A stretch of 64,000 nt of DNA from Flavobacteriales bacterium (GTDB lineage: Bacteria; Bacteroidota; Bacteroidia; Flavobacteriales_E; Vicingaceae). The notes beneath the pieces were generated by a model that saw nothing but the letters and a program-made list of their open reading frames with translations, was not told where the DNA came from and did not search any database. The DNA is taken from contig JAPHUD010000005.1 in assembly GCA_026196775.1 (NCBI GenBank), positions 61,997 to 125,996 on the forward strand. The letters are read 5' to 3'. Both the position numbers and the translations under genes were made by a program. Below, piece by piece: positions 56,626 to 64,000 of the stretch. Position 1 is the first letter of the stretch, and each line of letters starts with the position of its first letter.

Positions 56626-58293
56626 TTAATTAATTTGTCTAATCAACATGCCTGGATATAAACCAGATTTAGAACCTATAAAATATGTTTCTTTAATATC
56701 TTGTTGTTTTACTTCCTCTTCATTCACATCTTCTGGAACATAAGTATTGTCCCAAATTTTTCCTTTCTGAACTCTTATAATACTTTTTCTTTTATAAGAA
56801 ATTTTTCCATTTTCATCCATAATTTGCTCTAACACTTCATACTTATCATTAGGTTCTAACCCTTCTTTTAATCCAATTTTAGCTGTTAACGGATCAACAC
56901 TTGTTAAAGGTGTTTTAGTTCTAAACTCTTCATATTTTCTCTGAAGCTTAGCAATAGCTTTGTCCACTGCTTTAATTGTAGCGATATATATTAATTCTTC
57001 ATCGGTTTTACTGGTAAAAATTGACGACTGTAAATCTGCCCAAGCATCTTCATAACCAACTAATTTAAGTTTAAACAATCCTGACTTTTCAAACGCTTCA
57101 ATTTTTGAAGGGTCTAAACTATTCTCATCCACCCACATGTTATTGTAAAAAACTGCTGCAACAGAATCATTCCATTCTAATTTGTATAAATAGGATGTTG
57201 TTTTAATAATATAGCCCTTACCTGCAATAGTAGCCCCTGCATCTACCACATCAAGTGTATTCGTTATTGCACTACCACCTGGAATATAAGAAGCTCCTAA
57301 TTTTGCCCATCCTGCTGCCTTACTAACTTTTTGGGCAACTTCTTCTTTATTAGTAAATTTAAAATCATTAATAATTACATAAGTATTTCCTATTAATTCC
57401 TCTCCAGCATCTGCTAATAAAGCCTCACCTCTTTCTAATTTAGCTGCTACAACTTTATCTTGAACTGTAGCACTATATTCTCCTCTATTTTGAATTAGCG
57501 ACATGTCAAAAGCTCCGTTTTTACCTCTATTAAACCACTTTGCCACCAAATCTTTAGCTACTTTGTTATCATTTAAGTATTTTGTTATTTCAGCAGACCT
57601 ATCTTTTTCATACCCTTGAACATCTATTAAGTACGGACCAATATTATGATCATTAAATTTCTCAGAAAGTGGTGTATTTCCAAATGCATTTAAAATTACT
57701 TCAAAATGTTCTCGCTGATTATCATTAATCATTAACGTATATAATGAACTTCTACGATACTTAAACTCCTCATTTTGCTCCGTTGTTTTACTAATTTTTG
57801 TAACGGTTTCTGTAGAATTATCTTCTTCAACAAAATCATTTTCACTTATTGATAAAGATGGAGATGTTGAAACAAAACCTTTTTTTAACATTTCTTGGTA
57901 AATATCCTCTCTTCTATTATTTAACCCTGCGTATTTTGATGTTGTTGTTATCGTTTCTTTAACATATTTTTTAGTATAGATAGCGTTTTTTAATGATTTT
58001 GCTAATAACCAGTTTTCATTTTCTACAGCTTGTTTTTGTTGCTTTTCAAGCTCATTAACTTCAGCTATTATTAAAGAGTCTTTTTGCCAAGGTTCTTTAG
58101 TTAACCCATAAGTAGATGAATTTCTTTTATCTATTTCATCTTGAATAACTTTTGCCAACCTATATTGATTATTATCAACAGCTTCCATTTTCATGGATTT
58201 TAGTTCATCCATGGTATAAAAGCTCTGAGCATTTAATTCTCCATTAAAAATAAAAATTGAAATTATTGCTATGTATATAAAACGTGTTTTCAT
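56626..58293 (-). CDS. Exported protein of unknown function with UVR-like motif (555 aa)
   Basis: The frame extends to 58389, but the ATG at 58293 gives a clean signal peptide (MKTRFIYIAIISIFIFNGELNAQ) and removes an overlap with the upstream gene, so I use it. Near the N-terminus two helical segments (MDELKSMKMEAVDNNQYRLA and NELEKQQKQAVENENWLLAK) resemble UvrB/UvrC UVR motifs. The centre has YRRSSLYTLMI and KFNDHNIGPYLID, conserved-looking stretches I have no family name for, followed by a Gly/Ala-rich hydrophobic patch (SYIPGGSAITN). It is encoded 25 bp after the barrel-like protein gene and probably works with it in the envelope. Confidence 0.78.
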   Translation of the reverse strand: MKTRFIYIAIISIFIFNGELNAQSFYTMDELKSMKMEAVDNNQYRLAKVIQDEIDKRNSSTYGLTKEPWQKDSLIIAEVNELEKQQKQAVENENWLLAKSLKNAIYTKKYVKETITTTSKYAGLNNRREDIYQEMLKKGFVSTSPSLSISENDFVEEDNSTETVTKISKTTEQNEEFKYRRSSLYTLMINDNQREHFEVILNAFGNTPLSEKFNDHNIGPYLIDVQGYEKDRSAEITKYLNDNKVAKDLVAKWFNRGKNGAFDMSLIQNRGEYSATVQDKVVAAKLERGEALLADAGEELIGNTYVIINDFKFTNKEEVAQKVSKAAGWAKLGASYIPGGSAITNTLDVVDAGATIAGKGYIIKTTSYLYKLEWNDSVAAVFYNNMWVDENSLDPSKIEAFEKSGLFKLKLVGYEDAWADLQSSIFTSKTDEELIYIATIKAVDKAIAKLQRKYEEFRTKTPLTSVDPLTAKIGLKEGLEPNDKYEVLEQIMDENGKISYKRKSIIRVQKGKIWDNTYVPEDVNEEEVKQQDIKETYFIGSKSGLYPGMLIRQIN

Positions 58294-58318
58294 TCTAAAT
58301 TCCTTTGTATTATTAAAT

Positions 58319-59200
58319 TTATCTGCTTTTTCTTTTAATTCTTGTCCACGATAAGCCAAAACGATAAGCGGGCATATAATCATATTCATGATTTAAGCTT
58401 AAGTTTAGTTCAAAAAACAACCCGAAATTTCTCTCTTGTTTAAAAAAGATATGACTTCCTAACTTATAAACTATAGGCAAATAAGTCTCTCCATCATCAT
58501 CTATTCCTAAGCCCATCCCTAATGAAGTGTACGGGAGTACTACAGCATCAAAATCAGCAAAAGCTGTCATTTGTGGTCCTACGCTTAAATCAAAATAATC
58601 TCCAAAAACAATATCGTAAAACATCCCTCCTGCTAAATATTTATTTACCCACCACCTACTATTTGCAAAATGATAGGACATTAAAAATTCTGAGTAAGTT
58701 TCAGATGTATAATATCCATTATATGTATAATCTACCGTCTTAAACCCCATACCAAACTGACCTATTATCTTATCACTATAATCATATTCAGAAAACGGTT
58801 TGGACAGCTTATTTTTCTTTTCAAAAACTTTTTTATTCTCATTGGTATTTGTGTTAGAAACAACAGAAGCGATATCATTTAGTGAACTTGATGAAGTTTT
58901 GTTTTCTCCATACTTAGATTCTTTTGTGTTTTCTATTTGCTTTTCTACTAGTATTACCCTATCGTAATCTTCTTGAAAAATTGCTATTTTCTTATCTTCT
59001 GTTAAATCTTTAAGCTTCTTTGCTTTATTTTCTTCATATTGTATTTCTTCTCTTAAAGATGCTTCTTTCTTTTTTTCTTTGTTTTCAATAGCTGTTTTTA
59101 GTTCATTATTCAAACTATCTAACTTAAAAGTAGATTGAGCAAAACATATTGCACCAAAAATCAATAAAACAGCTGTTAAACCTGCTTTTTTAATACTCAT
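58319..59200 (-). CDS. Outer-membrane beta-barrel-like protein with N-terminal coiled coil
   Basis: The ATG at 59200 (MSIKKAGLTAVLLI) is preferred over a TTG two codons upstream. A signal peptide of about 22 residues is followed by a charged coiled coil (about 25-85) that contains a UVR-like unit (KIAIFQEDYDRVILVEKQIE), a Ser/Asn linker, and from about 135 a C-terminal domain of alternating amphipathic strands (IGQFGMGFKTVDYTYN, LPYTSLGMGLG, FGLFFELNLSL) that look like a small outer-membrane barrel ending YRFGLSWTRIKRKSR. No named family. It is the first gene of the pair, behind promoter TTTG-N17-TACTTTCG at 59227-59255. Confidence 0.75.
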   Translation of the reverse strand: MSIKKAGLTAVLLIFGAICFAQSTFKLDSLNNELKTAIENKEKKKEASLREEIQYEENKAKKLKDLTEDKKIAIFQEDYDRVILVEKQIENTKESKYGENKTSSSSLNDIASVVSNTNTNENKKVFEKKNKLSKPFSEYDYSDKIIGQFGMGFKTVDYTYNGYYTSETYSEFLMSYHFANSRWWVNKYLAGGMFYDIVFGDYFDLSVGPQMTAFADFDAVVLPYTSLGMGLGIDDDGETYLPIVYKLGSHIFFKQERNFGLFFELNLSLNHEYDYMPAYRFGLSWTRIKRKSR

Positions 59201-59226
59201 TTTCAATTTTTTAATTAAATTTTGTA

Positions 59227-59255
59227 CGAAAGTATAAAACTACCGTGATTTCAAA
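59227..59255 (-). promoter_or_regulatory. Promoter of the two-gene envelope operon
   Basis: On the minus strand TTTG (59252-59255), a 17-bp spacer, TACTTTCG (59227-59234). One mismatch to the -7 consensus. Confidence 0.5.
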
Positions 59256-59263
59256 AAAAAAAT

Positions 59264-59306
59264 AATCTGAATAATTCAATACATTCATTAATAACTCATT
59301 CAGATT
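59264..59306. repeat. Inverted repeat in the divergent purL control region
   Basis: AATCTGAAT (59264-59272) is the exact complement of ATTCAGATT (59298-59306), with 25 bp between. It lies between the divergent promoters and could be an operator or only chance in AT-rich DNA. Confidence 0.35.
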
Positions 59307-59399
59307 GCTGATTCTCAGAAGAAATTTTGTTCATAAATTTGATGTTGATATGTTTTTAAAAAAAATACGAACAAGTCAAGTTCTATTTGTGGTAGTTCT

Positions 59400-59407
59400 T
59401 AACTTTG
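59400..59407 (+). promoter_or_regulatory. -7 element for purL, decides the start codon
   Basis: TAACTTTG followed by C, a perfect TAnnTTTG. It overlaps the TTG at 59405 that would begin the longer frame. The ATG at 59432 is about 18 nt past the predicted transcript start. Confidence 0.58.
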
Positions 59408-59431
59408 CCGCTTTCTATTTTAAACCTATTT

Positions 59432-62400
59432 ATGATTTTATTTTTTAAAACTAAGTTTAACACCATAATTGCTGTTGAGCATGCTAATAAGTTAAACGAG
59501 CAAGATATTCTTAAGCTAAACTGGCTACTAGCTGCAGAAAAAATTAATCAAACTAGTATTTCTGGTTTTTTTATCGGACCAAGATCTGAAATGGTTTCTC
59601 CTTGGAGTACCAATGCAGTTGAAATCACTCAAAACATGGCTATCAATGGAATAAGCCGTATGGAAGAGTTTACTATCGTTGAAAATGGAAACACCCTATT
59701 CGATAGCATGTTACAGGTTTTATATAAAGAACTTAATCAAGAATTATTCACAATAAATATTCAGCCAGAACCTGTTAAGTATATCGATGATATTGCTAAA
59801 TACAATAAAGAAGAAGGACTTGCTCTAAATGATGATGAAGTAGCCTATTTAGAAGAAGTAAGTAAAAGAAATGACAGAAAACTTACTGATAGTGAGGTGT
59901 TTGGTTTTTCTCAAGTAAACTCAGAACACTGTCGTCATAAAATATTTAATGGCACTTTTATTATTGACGGAAAAGAAAAACCATCTTCCCTATTTAACTT
60001 AATTAGAAAAACATCACAAGCAAACCCTAATACCATAGTTTCTGCTTATAAGGATAATGTAAGTTTTGTGGATGGACCAAAAGCAATGCAATTTGCTCCA
60101 AAAACACAAAATAAAGCCGACTTTTTTGAAACCTCTGAAATTGACACCGTGTTATCGCTTAAAGCTGAAACACATAATTTCCCAACAACTGTAGAACCTT
60201 TTAATGGAGCAGCAACTGGTTCTGGTGGAGAAATTAGAGATAGAATGGCTGGTGGAACAGCAAGTGTACCTATGGCAGGAACTGCTGTTTACATGACTTC
60301 CTACTCTCGATTAGAAAATGATAGAAACTGGGAAAAAGCAATGGACGAGAGAAAATGGCTTTATCAATCTCCTTTAGAAATTCTTATAAAAGCATCCAAT
60401 GGGGCTTCCGATTTTGGAAACAAATTCGGTCAACCGCTAATCAACGGTTCTGTTTTAACTTTTGAGCATACCGAAAATGGCAAAAAATTCGGCTTCGATA
60501 AAGTAATTATGCTTGCTGGAGGTATAGGCTATGCTAGAAAAGACCACGCTCAAAAACAAACACCTCAAAAAGGTGATAAAATTGTAGTTTTAGGTGGTGA
60601 CAATTACCGAATTGGCATGGGAGGAAGTGCTGTTTCTTCTGTAGCTACAGGTGAATACAGCAACGCAATAGAATTAAATGCTATTCAGCGTTCAAACCCC
60701 GAAATGCAAAAAAGAGTTTCTAATGCTATTAGGGCTTTTGCCGAATCATCTAAAAATCCTATTATCTCAATTCACGATCATGGTGCTGGTGGACATTTAA
60801 ACTGTCTTTCTGAATTAGTAGAAGAAGTTGGAGGAACAATAGATTTACACAAATTACCTGTAGGCGACCCTACCCTTTCTGCAAAAGAAATTGTGGGCAA
60901 TGAATCTCAAGAAAGAATGGGGTTAGTAATTAAAGCTGAAGATGTTGCTTTATTAGAAGAAATCTGTAAAAGAGAAAGAGCTCCTATTTATGTGGTGGGA
61001 GAAATTACAGGCGACCATGTATTTAAGTTTGAGGACAACAAAACCAACGAACACCCTATCAATTTAAAAATTGAGGATATGTTTGGGAAGCCTCCAAAAA
61101 CCATTATTGAAGGTAAAACTTTACCTGCAAAATTTCAAGAGATAGATTACGAATCTAATAAAATTAAAGACTACATCAAACAAGTACTTCAGTTAGAGGC
61201 TGTAGCCTGTAAAGATTGGTTAACCAATAAAGTTGATCGTTCTGTTAGTGGAAAAGTAGCTAAACAACAAACAGTTGGTGAAATTCAACTACCATTAAAT
61301 AATTTAGGTGCTGTAGCTCTTGATTTTAAAGGTGAAAAAGGTATTGCAACAGCTCTTGGTCATGCTCCTATAGCTGCATTAGTCAATCCTAGTAGCGGCA
61401 GTAAACTAGCTATTGCAGAGGCACTTACCAATATTGTTTGGGCTCCATTAGAAAATGGAATAAAATCTATTTCTTTAAGTGCCAACTGGATGTGGCCTGC
61501 TAAAAATGAAGGTGAAGATTCACGCCTATACGATGCTGTTGAAGCAGTTAGTGACTTCGCTTGTGAATTAGGAATAAACATTCCAACAGGTAAAGATTCA
61601 CTTTCTATGGTTCAAAAATATCCAAATAACGATAAAGTTTATGCTCCAGGAACAGTAATTATTACTGCTTCAGGTGCTGTAAGTAATATCAGACAAATTG
61701 TAGAACCTCGTTTAATTAATGATGAAAATTCAGTATTAGTTTATATAGACTTCTCTAATCAAAAATTAGATTTAGGTGGTTCCTCATTTGCTCAAATCAT
61801 TAATAAACTAGGCAAAACAGTTCCTTCTGTAAAGGATGCTAACTATTTTGCAAATGCCTTTGATACACTTCAACAATTAATAAAAGAAAACAAAATATTA
61901 GCTGGTCACGATATTTCTGCTGGAGGTCTAATTACAGCATTATTAGAAATGAACTTCCCGAATGCTAAAGGTGGTTTAAACATTAACTTAAATGCCTTTG
62001 ACGAAACAGAAATGATTAAAATATTGTTTAGTGAAAACCCAGGTGTAATCATTCAAGTAAATCATGATGGACATAAAATAGTTTCTGAATTAGGTAAAAA
62101 AGGTATTCATGCTTCAATTATTGGAAGTATAACAAACGAAAGAAAATTAAATATACGTTTAAAAGAAGCTCAACTTTCGTTAGATATTGATGAATTAAGA
62201 GATGTTTGGTTTAAAACTTCTTACTTATTAGATTGTAACCAAACAAAAAAAGATTTAGCTGAACAACGTTTTGAAAACTATAAAAAAGATTTATTAGAAT
62301 TCTCCTTCCCTACTCATTTTACTGGCAAACTAGCTGATTATGGCATTACTCACGGAAGAAAGGAAAACACAGGAATTAAAGCTGCTATTATTAGAGAAAA

Positions 62401-63124
62401 AGGAGTAAATGGAGATAGAGAAATGGCTTATTCTTTATTTCTAGCAGGTTTTGATGTTAAAGACATTCACATGACAGACTTGATTGCTGGAAAAGAAGAT
62501 TTAAGCGATGTTAACATGATAGTTTTCGTGGGTGGCTTCTCAAATTCAGATGTGTTGGGGTCTGCAAAAGGTTGGGCAGGAGCATTTTTATACAATCCAA
62601 AAGCCAAAGAAGCGTTGGATAATTTCTACAAAAGAGAAGACACGCTAAGTTTGGGTGTTTGTAATGGCTGTCAGTTAATGATGGAATTGGGACTAATTTC
62701 CTCTAAAGGAAAAACACAAGCAATGGCTCATAATGAGTCTGGAAAATTTGAATCAACTTATTTAAATGTTGTAATTCCTAAAAACAACTCAATAATGCTT
62801 TCAACACTTAGTAATAGTAAGCTTGGAATATGGGTTGCTCATGGTGAAGGAAAATTTATTTTTGAAGATAGCGAAAAAGAGTATAATATTGCAATGAAAT
62901 ACAGTTCAGCTAATTACCCTGCAAATCCAAATGGTTCGGATTATAATACTGCCGGAATAGTTTCTGACTGTGGAAGACATTTAGCTATGATGCCTCATTT
63001 AGAAAGAACAATTTTCCCTTGGCAAACAGCTTTTTATCCAATGGATAAAAAAACAGATGATGTTACCCCTTGGATAGAAGCATTTGTTAATGCTAGAAAA
63101 TGGGTTGAAAGCAAAACAAACTAA
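59432..63124 (+). CDS. purL: Phosphoribosylformylglycinamidine synthase (single-chain)
   Basis: A 1230-residue fused FGAM synthase (PurL with the PurQ-type glutaminase at its C-terminus), step four of purine synthesis. N-terminal PurS-like region, GPRSEMVSPWSTNAVEIT near 48, the VNSEHCRH motif near 175, ETHNFPTTVEPFNGAATGSGG near 247, and IHDHGAGGH near 448. The C-terminal glutaminase has VCNGCQLMM with the nucleophile Cys and PHLERTIFPW with a catalytic His. I use the ATG at 59432 because the longer frame starts at a TTG inside the -7 element and because homologues begin MILFF. The large single-chain form is typical of Bacteroidota and Proteobacteria. Confidence 0.96.
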   Translation: MILFFKTKFNTIIAVEHANKLNEQDILKLNWLLAAEKINQTSISGFFIGPRSEMVSPWSTNAVEITQNMAINGISRMEEFTIVENGNTLFDSMLQVLYKELNQELFTINIQPEPVKYIDDIAKYNKEEGLALNDDEVAYLEEVSKRNDRKLTDSEVFGFSQVNSEHCRHKIFNGTFIIDGKEKPSSLFNLIRKTSQANPNTIVSAYKDNVSFVDGPKAMQFAPKTQNKADFFETSEIDTVLSLKAETHNFPTTVEPFNGAATGSGGEIRDRMAGGTASVPMAGTAVYMTSYSRLENDRNWEKAMDERKWLYQSPLEILIKASNGASDFGNKFGQPLINGSVLTFEHTENGKKFGFDKVIMLAGGIGYARKDHAQKQTPQKGDKIVVLGGDNYRIGMGGSAVSSVATGEYSNAIELNAIQRSNPEMQKRVSNAIRAFAESSKNPIISIHDHGAGGHLNCLSELVEEVGGTIDLHKLPVGDPTLSAKEIVGNESQERMGLVIKAEDVALLEEICKRERAPIYVVGEITGDHVFKFEDNKTNEHPINLKIEDMFGKPPKTIIEGKTLPAKFQEIDYESNKIKDYIKQVLQLEAVACKDWLTNKVDRSVSGKVAKQQTVGEIQLPLNNLGAVALDFKGEKGIATALGHAPIAALVNPSSGSKLAIAEALTNIVWAPLENGIKSISLSANWMWPAKNEGEDSRLYDAVEAVSDFACELGINIPTGKDSLSMVQKYPNNDKVYAPGTVIITASGAVSNIRQIVEPRLINDENSVLVYIDFSNQKLDLGGSSFAQIINKLGKTVPSVKDANYFANAFDTLQQLIKENKILAGHDISAGGLITALLEMNFPNAKGGLNINLNAFDETEMIKILFSENPGVIIQVNHDGHKIVSELGKKGIHASIIGSITNERKLNIRLKEAQLSLDIDELRDVWFKTSYLLDCNQTKKDLAEQRFENYKKDLLEFSFPTHFTGKLADYGITHGRKENTGIKAAIIREKGVNGDREMAYSLFLAGFDVKDIHMTDLIAGKEDLSDVNMIVFVGGFSNSDVLGSAKGWAGAFLYNPKAKEALDNFYKREDTLSLGVCNGCQLMMELGLISSKGKTQAMAHNESGKFESTYLNVVIPKNNSIMLSTLSNSKLGIWVAHGEGKFIFEDSEKEYNIAMKYSSANYPANPNGSDYNTAGIVSDCGRHLAMMPHLERTIFPWQTAFYPMDKKTDDVTPWIEAFVNARKWVESKTN

Positions 63125-63130
63125 TACTAA

Positions 63131-64000
63131 ATGACATTATTTCGTACCATATTTATCATTTTCATACTGCTAACAGCTACTGTAAAAGCACAAACACCAG
63201 ATGAGCAAAAGATTGCACTTTCTGGAATTGTTTCTGAATATTACAGTGAAAGTACCATGGAAGGAGTTAGTATAAAAATTACTGAAAACGGCAACTACAT
63301 TCATAATGTGATTTCTGATAAAAAAGGTAGATATGAATTGTTGGTTGATTATGAAAAAGAATACATCGTACTGTATGAAAAAGCCAACTTTGTTCCAAAA
63401 AAAATTATTGTAAATACTAAAGGGATTCCTCCAGATAAAAGAAATAGTGTTAATGATTTATTTGTAGAGATGACGCTTTTTCAGAAACACAAAGATTTGA
63501 ATGTTGCTTTTCTTGAAAAACCGATTGGAAAAGCCATTTACGATCCAAAAATGAGAGAATTAGATTGGGATATGGGCTACACTGCTCCTATCGCTCAAAA
63601 ACTAAATCAAGAATTAGCAAATTTTAAAAAGAATCAAGAAGAAAGAGAACTACAAGAAAAATTAAACTTGATTAAATATGCTGATGCGATGAAAGCTGGT
63701 GATAAAGCTTTATTTGCTCAAGATTTTGATAATGCGAGAAAAGAATATCAAAAAGCAACAAGTCTATTTCCTGATAAAGAAGAACCAAAAAAGAAACTTG
63801 CACTTATAGATGAAGCTCAAAAAAATAAAGAAGAAGCCGAACGTTTAGAAGCAGAAGCTAAAGCTAAGGCAGAGGCAGAGGCGAAAGCCAAAGCAGAAGC
63901 GGAAGCTGCTAAAAAGAAAGAGGAAGAAGAACGTTTAGCTAAGGAAAAAGCGGAAGCTGAAGCGAAAGCTAAAGCTGAAGCAGAGGCGAAAGCCAAAGCA
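63131..64000 (+). CDS. Exported protein with CRD-like domain and Ala/Glu/Lys-rich helix, 5' part
   Basis: Open from an ATG at 63131, 6 bp after purL, to the window edge (290 codons), so the gene is partial. Signal peptide 1-21 (ending VKAQ). Residues about 28-115 form a carboxypeptidase-regulatory-like sandwich (LSGIVSEYYSESTMEGVSI, DKKGRYELLVDY). A helical TPR-like unit follows at about 175-225 (AGDKALFAQDFDNARKEYQK). From about 233 there is a highly repetitive TolA-like helix of EAKAKAEAE units. Proteins with this layout often end in an OmpA or similar envelope-binding domain, but that end is not visible. The purL connection is probably only proximity. Confidence 0.8.
   Translation, partial: MTLFRTIFIIFILLTATVKAQTPDEQKIALSGIVSEYYSESTMEGVSIKITENGNYIHNVISDKKGRYELLVDYEKEYIVLYEKANFVPKKIIVNTKGIPPDKRNSVNDLFVEMTLFQKHKDLNVAFLEKPIGKAIYDPKMRELDWDMGYTAPIAQKLNQELANFKKNQEERELQEKLNLIKYADAMKAGDKALFAQDFDNARKEYQKATSLFPDKEEPKKKLALIDEAQKNKEEAERLEAEAKAKAEAEAKAKAEAEAAKKKEEEERLAKEKAEAEAKAKAEAEAKAKA
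63838..64000 (+). repeat. In-gene repeat encoding an Ala/Glu/Lys helix
   Basis: The bases GCAGAGGCGAAAGCCAAAGC occur at 63875-63894 and again at 63980-63999, 105 bp (35 codons) apart. The encoded residues are almost only A, E and K. The repeat runs off the window. Confidence 0.8.

Noticed and set aside
58294..58389. N-terminal extension of the 555-aa exported protein
   Set aside because: It overlaps the upstream gene by 71 bp and would place 32 residues before a clear signal peptide starting at 58293.
1..64000. CRISPR, tRNA, rRNA, transposase or prophage genes
   Set aside because: No direct-repeat array, cloverleaf-like sequence, or recognisable mobile-element protein was seen on either strand.

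Overview
The window is a contiguous piece of chromosome from a Bacteroidota bacterium, most likely in or near the Flavobacteriales. This is inferred from several things. The DNA is strongly AT-rich. Several secreted proteins end in, or are built like, type IX secretion system (T9SS) cargo, with PNP..GxYxIKV-type C-terminal sorting domains, a SprB-type repeat and a PKD domain. Genes are preceded by the Bacteroidota sigma factor motif TTTG-N17-23-TAnnTTTG rather than by strong Shine-Dalgarno sites. There is no tRNA, rRNA, CRISPR array, transposase, prophage or toxin gene in the window, and most of it is ordinary core genome.

Layout: (1) 1-3147, minus strand: the N-terminal 1049 codons of a giant T9SS-type surface protein whose C-terminus lies outside the window. 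(2) 3318-10974, minus: an exopolysaccharide cluster, with a glycosyltransferase on its own promoter and then a tight operon of Wza-like export lipoprotein, Wzc-like tyrosine autokinase, RfbC epimerase, WecA/TagO-like initiating transferase and a helical-repeat protein. (3) 11058-16127, minus: a secreted protein of unknown function, an M48 metalloprotease and AsnB. (4) 16267-26848: a T9SS choice-of-anchor B protein, an M42 aminopeptidase, ribD, secreted or membrane unknowns, an orphan OppA-like lipoprotein, ruvX, ribBA and an NTR/TIMP-like protein. (5) 27057-32687: fhs, an RsmI-like methylase, a low-molecular-weight phosphatase, DAHP synthase/chorismate mutase, a new 43-residue membrane protein and dnaA. 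(6) 32924-39469: a 5'-nucleotidase split over two genes, a thioesterase, a dicarboxylate symporter, a small eRF1-like protein and valS. (7) 39776-44265: tandem paralogous TPR-TM-PP2C (SpoIIE-type) phosphatases. (8) 44410-56572: cinA, sucC, a PorE-like OmpA protein, a Nif3-like protein, a coiled-coil zinc ribbon protein, a T9SS trypsin-like protease, an LpxL-type acyltransferase, aroK and htrA. (9) 56626-59200: an operon of two secreted proteins that share a UvrB/C-like helical motif. (10) 59432-64000: purL and the start of a secreted protein with an Ala/Glu/Lys-rich helix.

Two cross-cutting results matter for annotation. First, five genes (ribD, ribBA, valS, the second PP2C gene, purL) have longer in-frame extensions that run into or past a TAnnTTTG element; their starts are moved here to the downstream ATG, and several leaders come out very short or absent. 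Second, most transcription units end in clear hairpin plus T-tract terminators, which delimit the operons.

I did not find a convincing new multi-gene system. The best candidates for something little described are the SprB repeat interrupted by a whole domain, the tandem TPR-PP2C pair, the two-gene UVR-motif secreted operon, a possible MITE-like element upstream of ribD, and the 43-residue protein next to dnaA.
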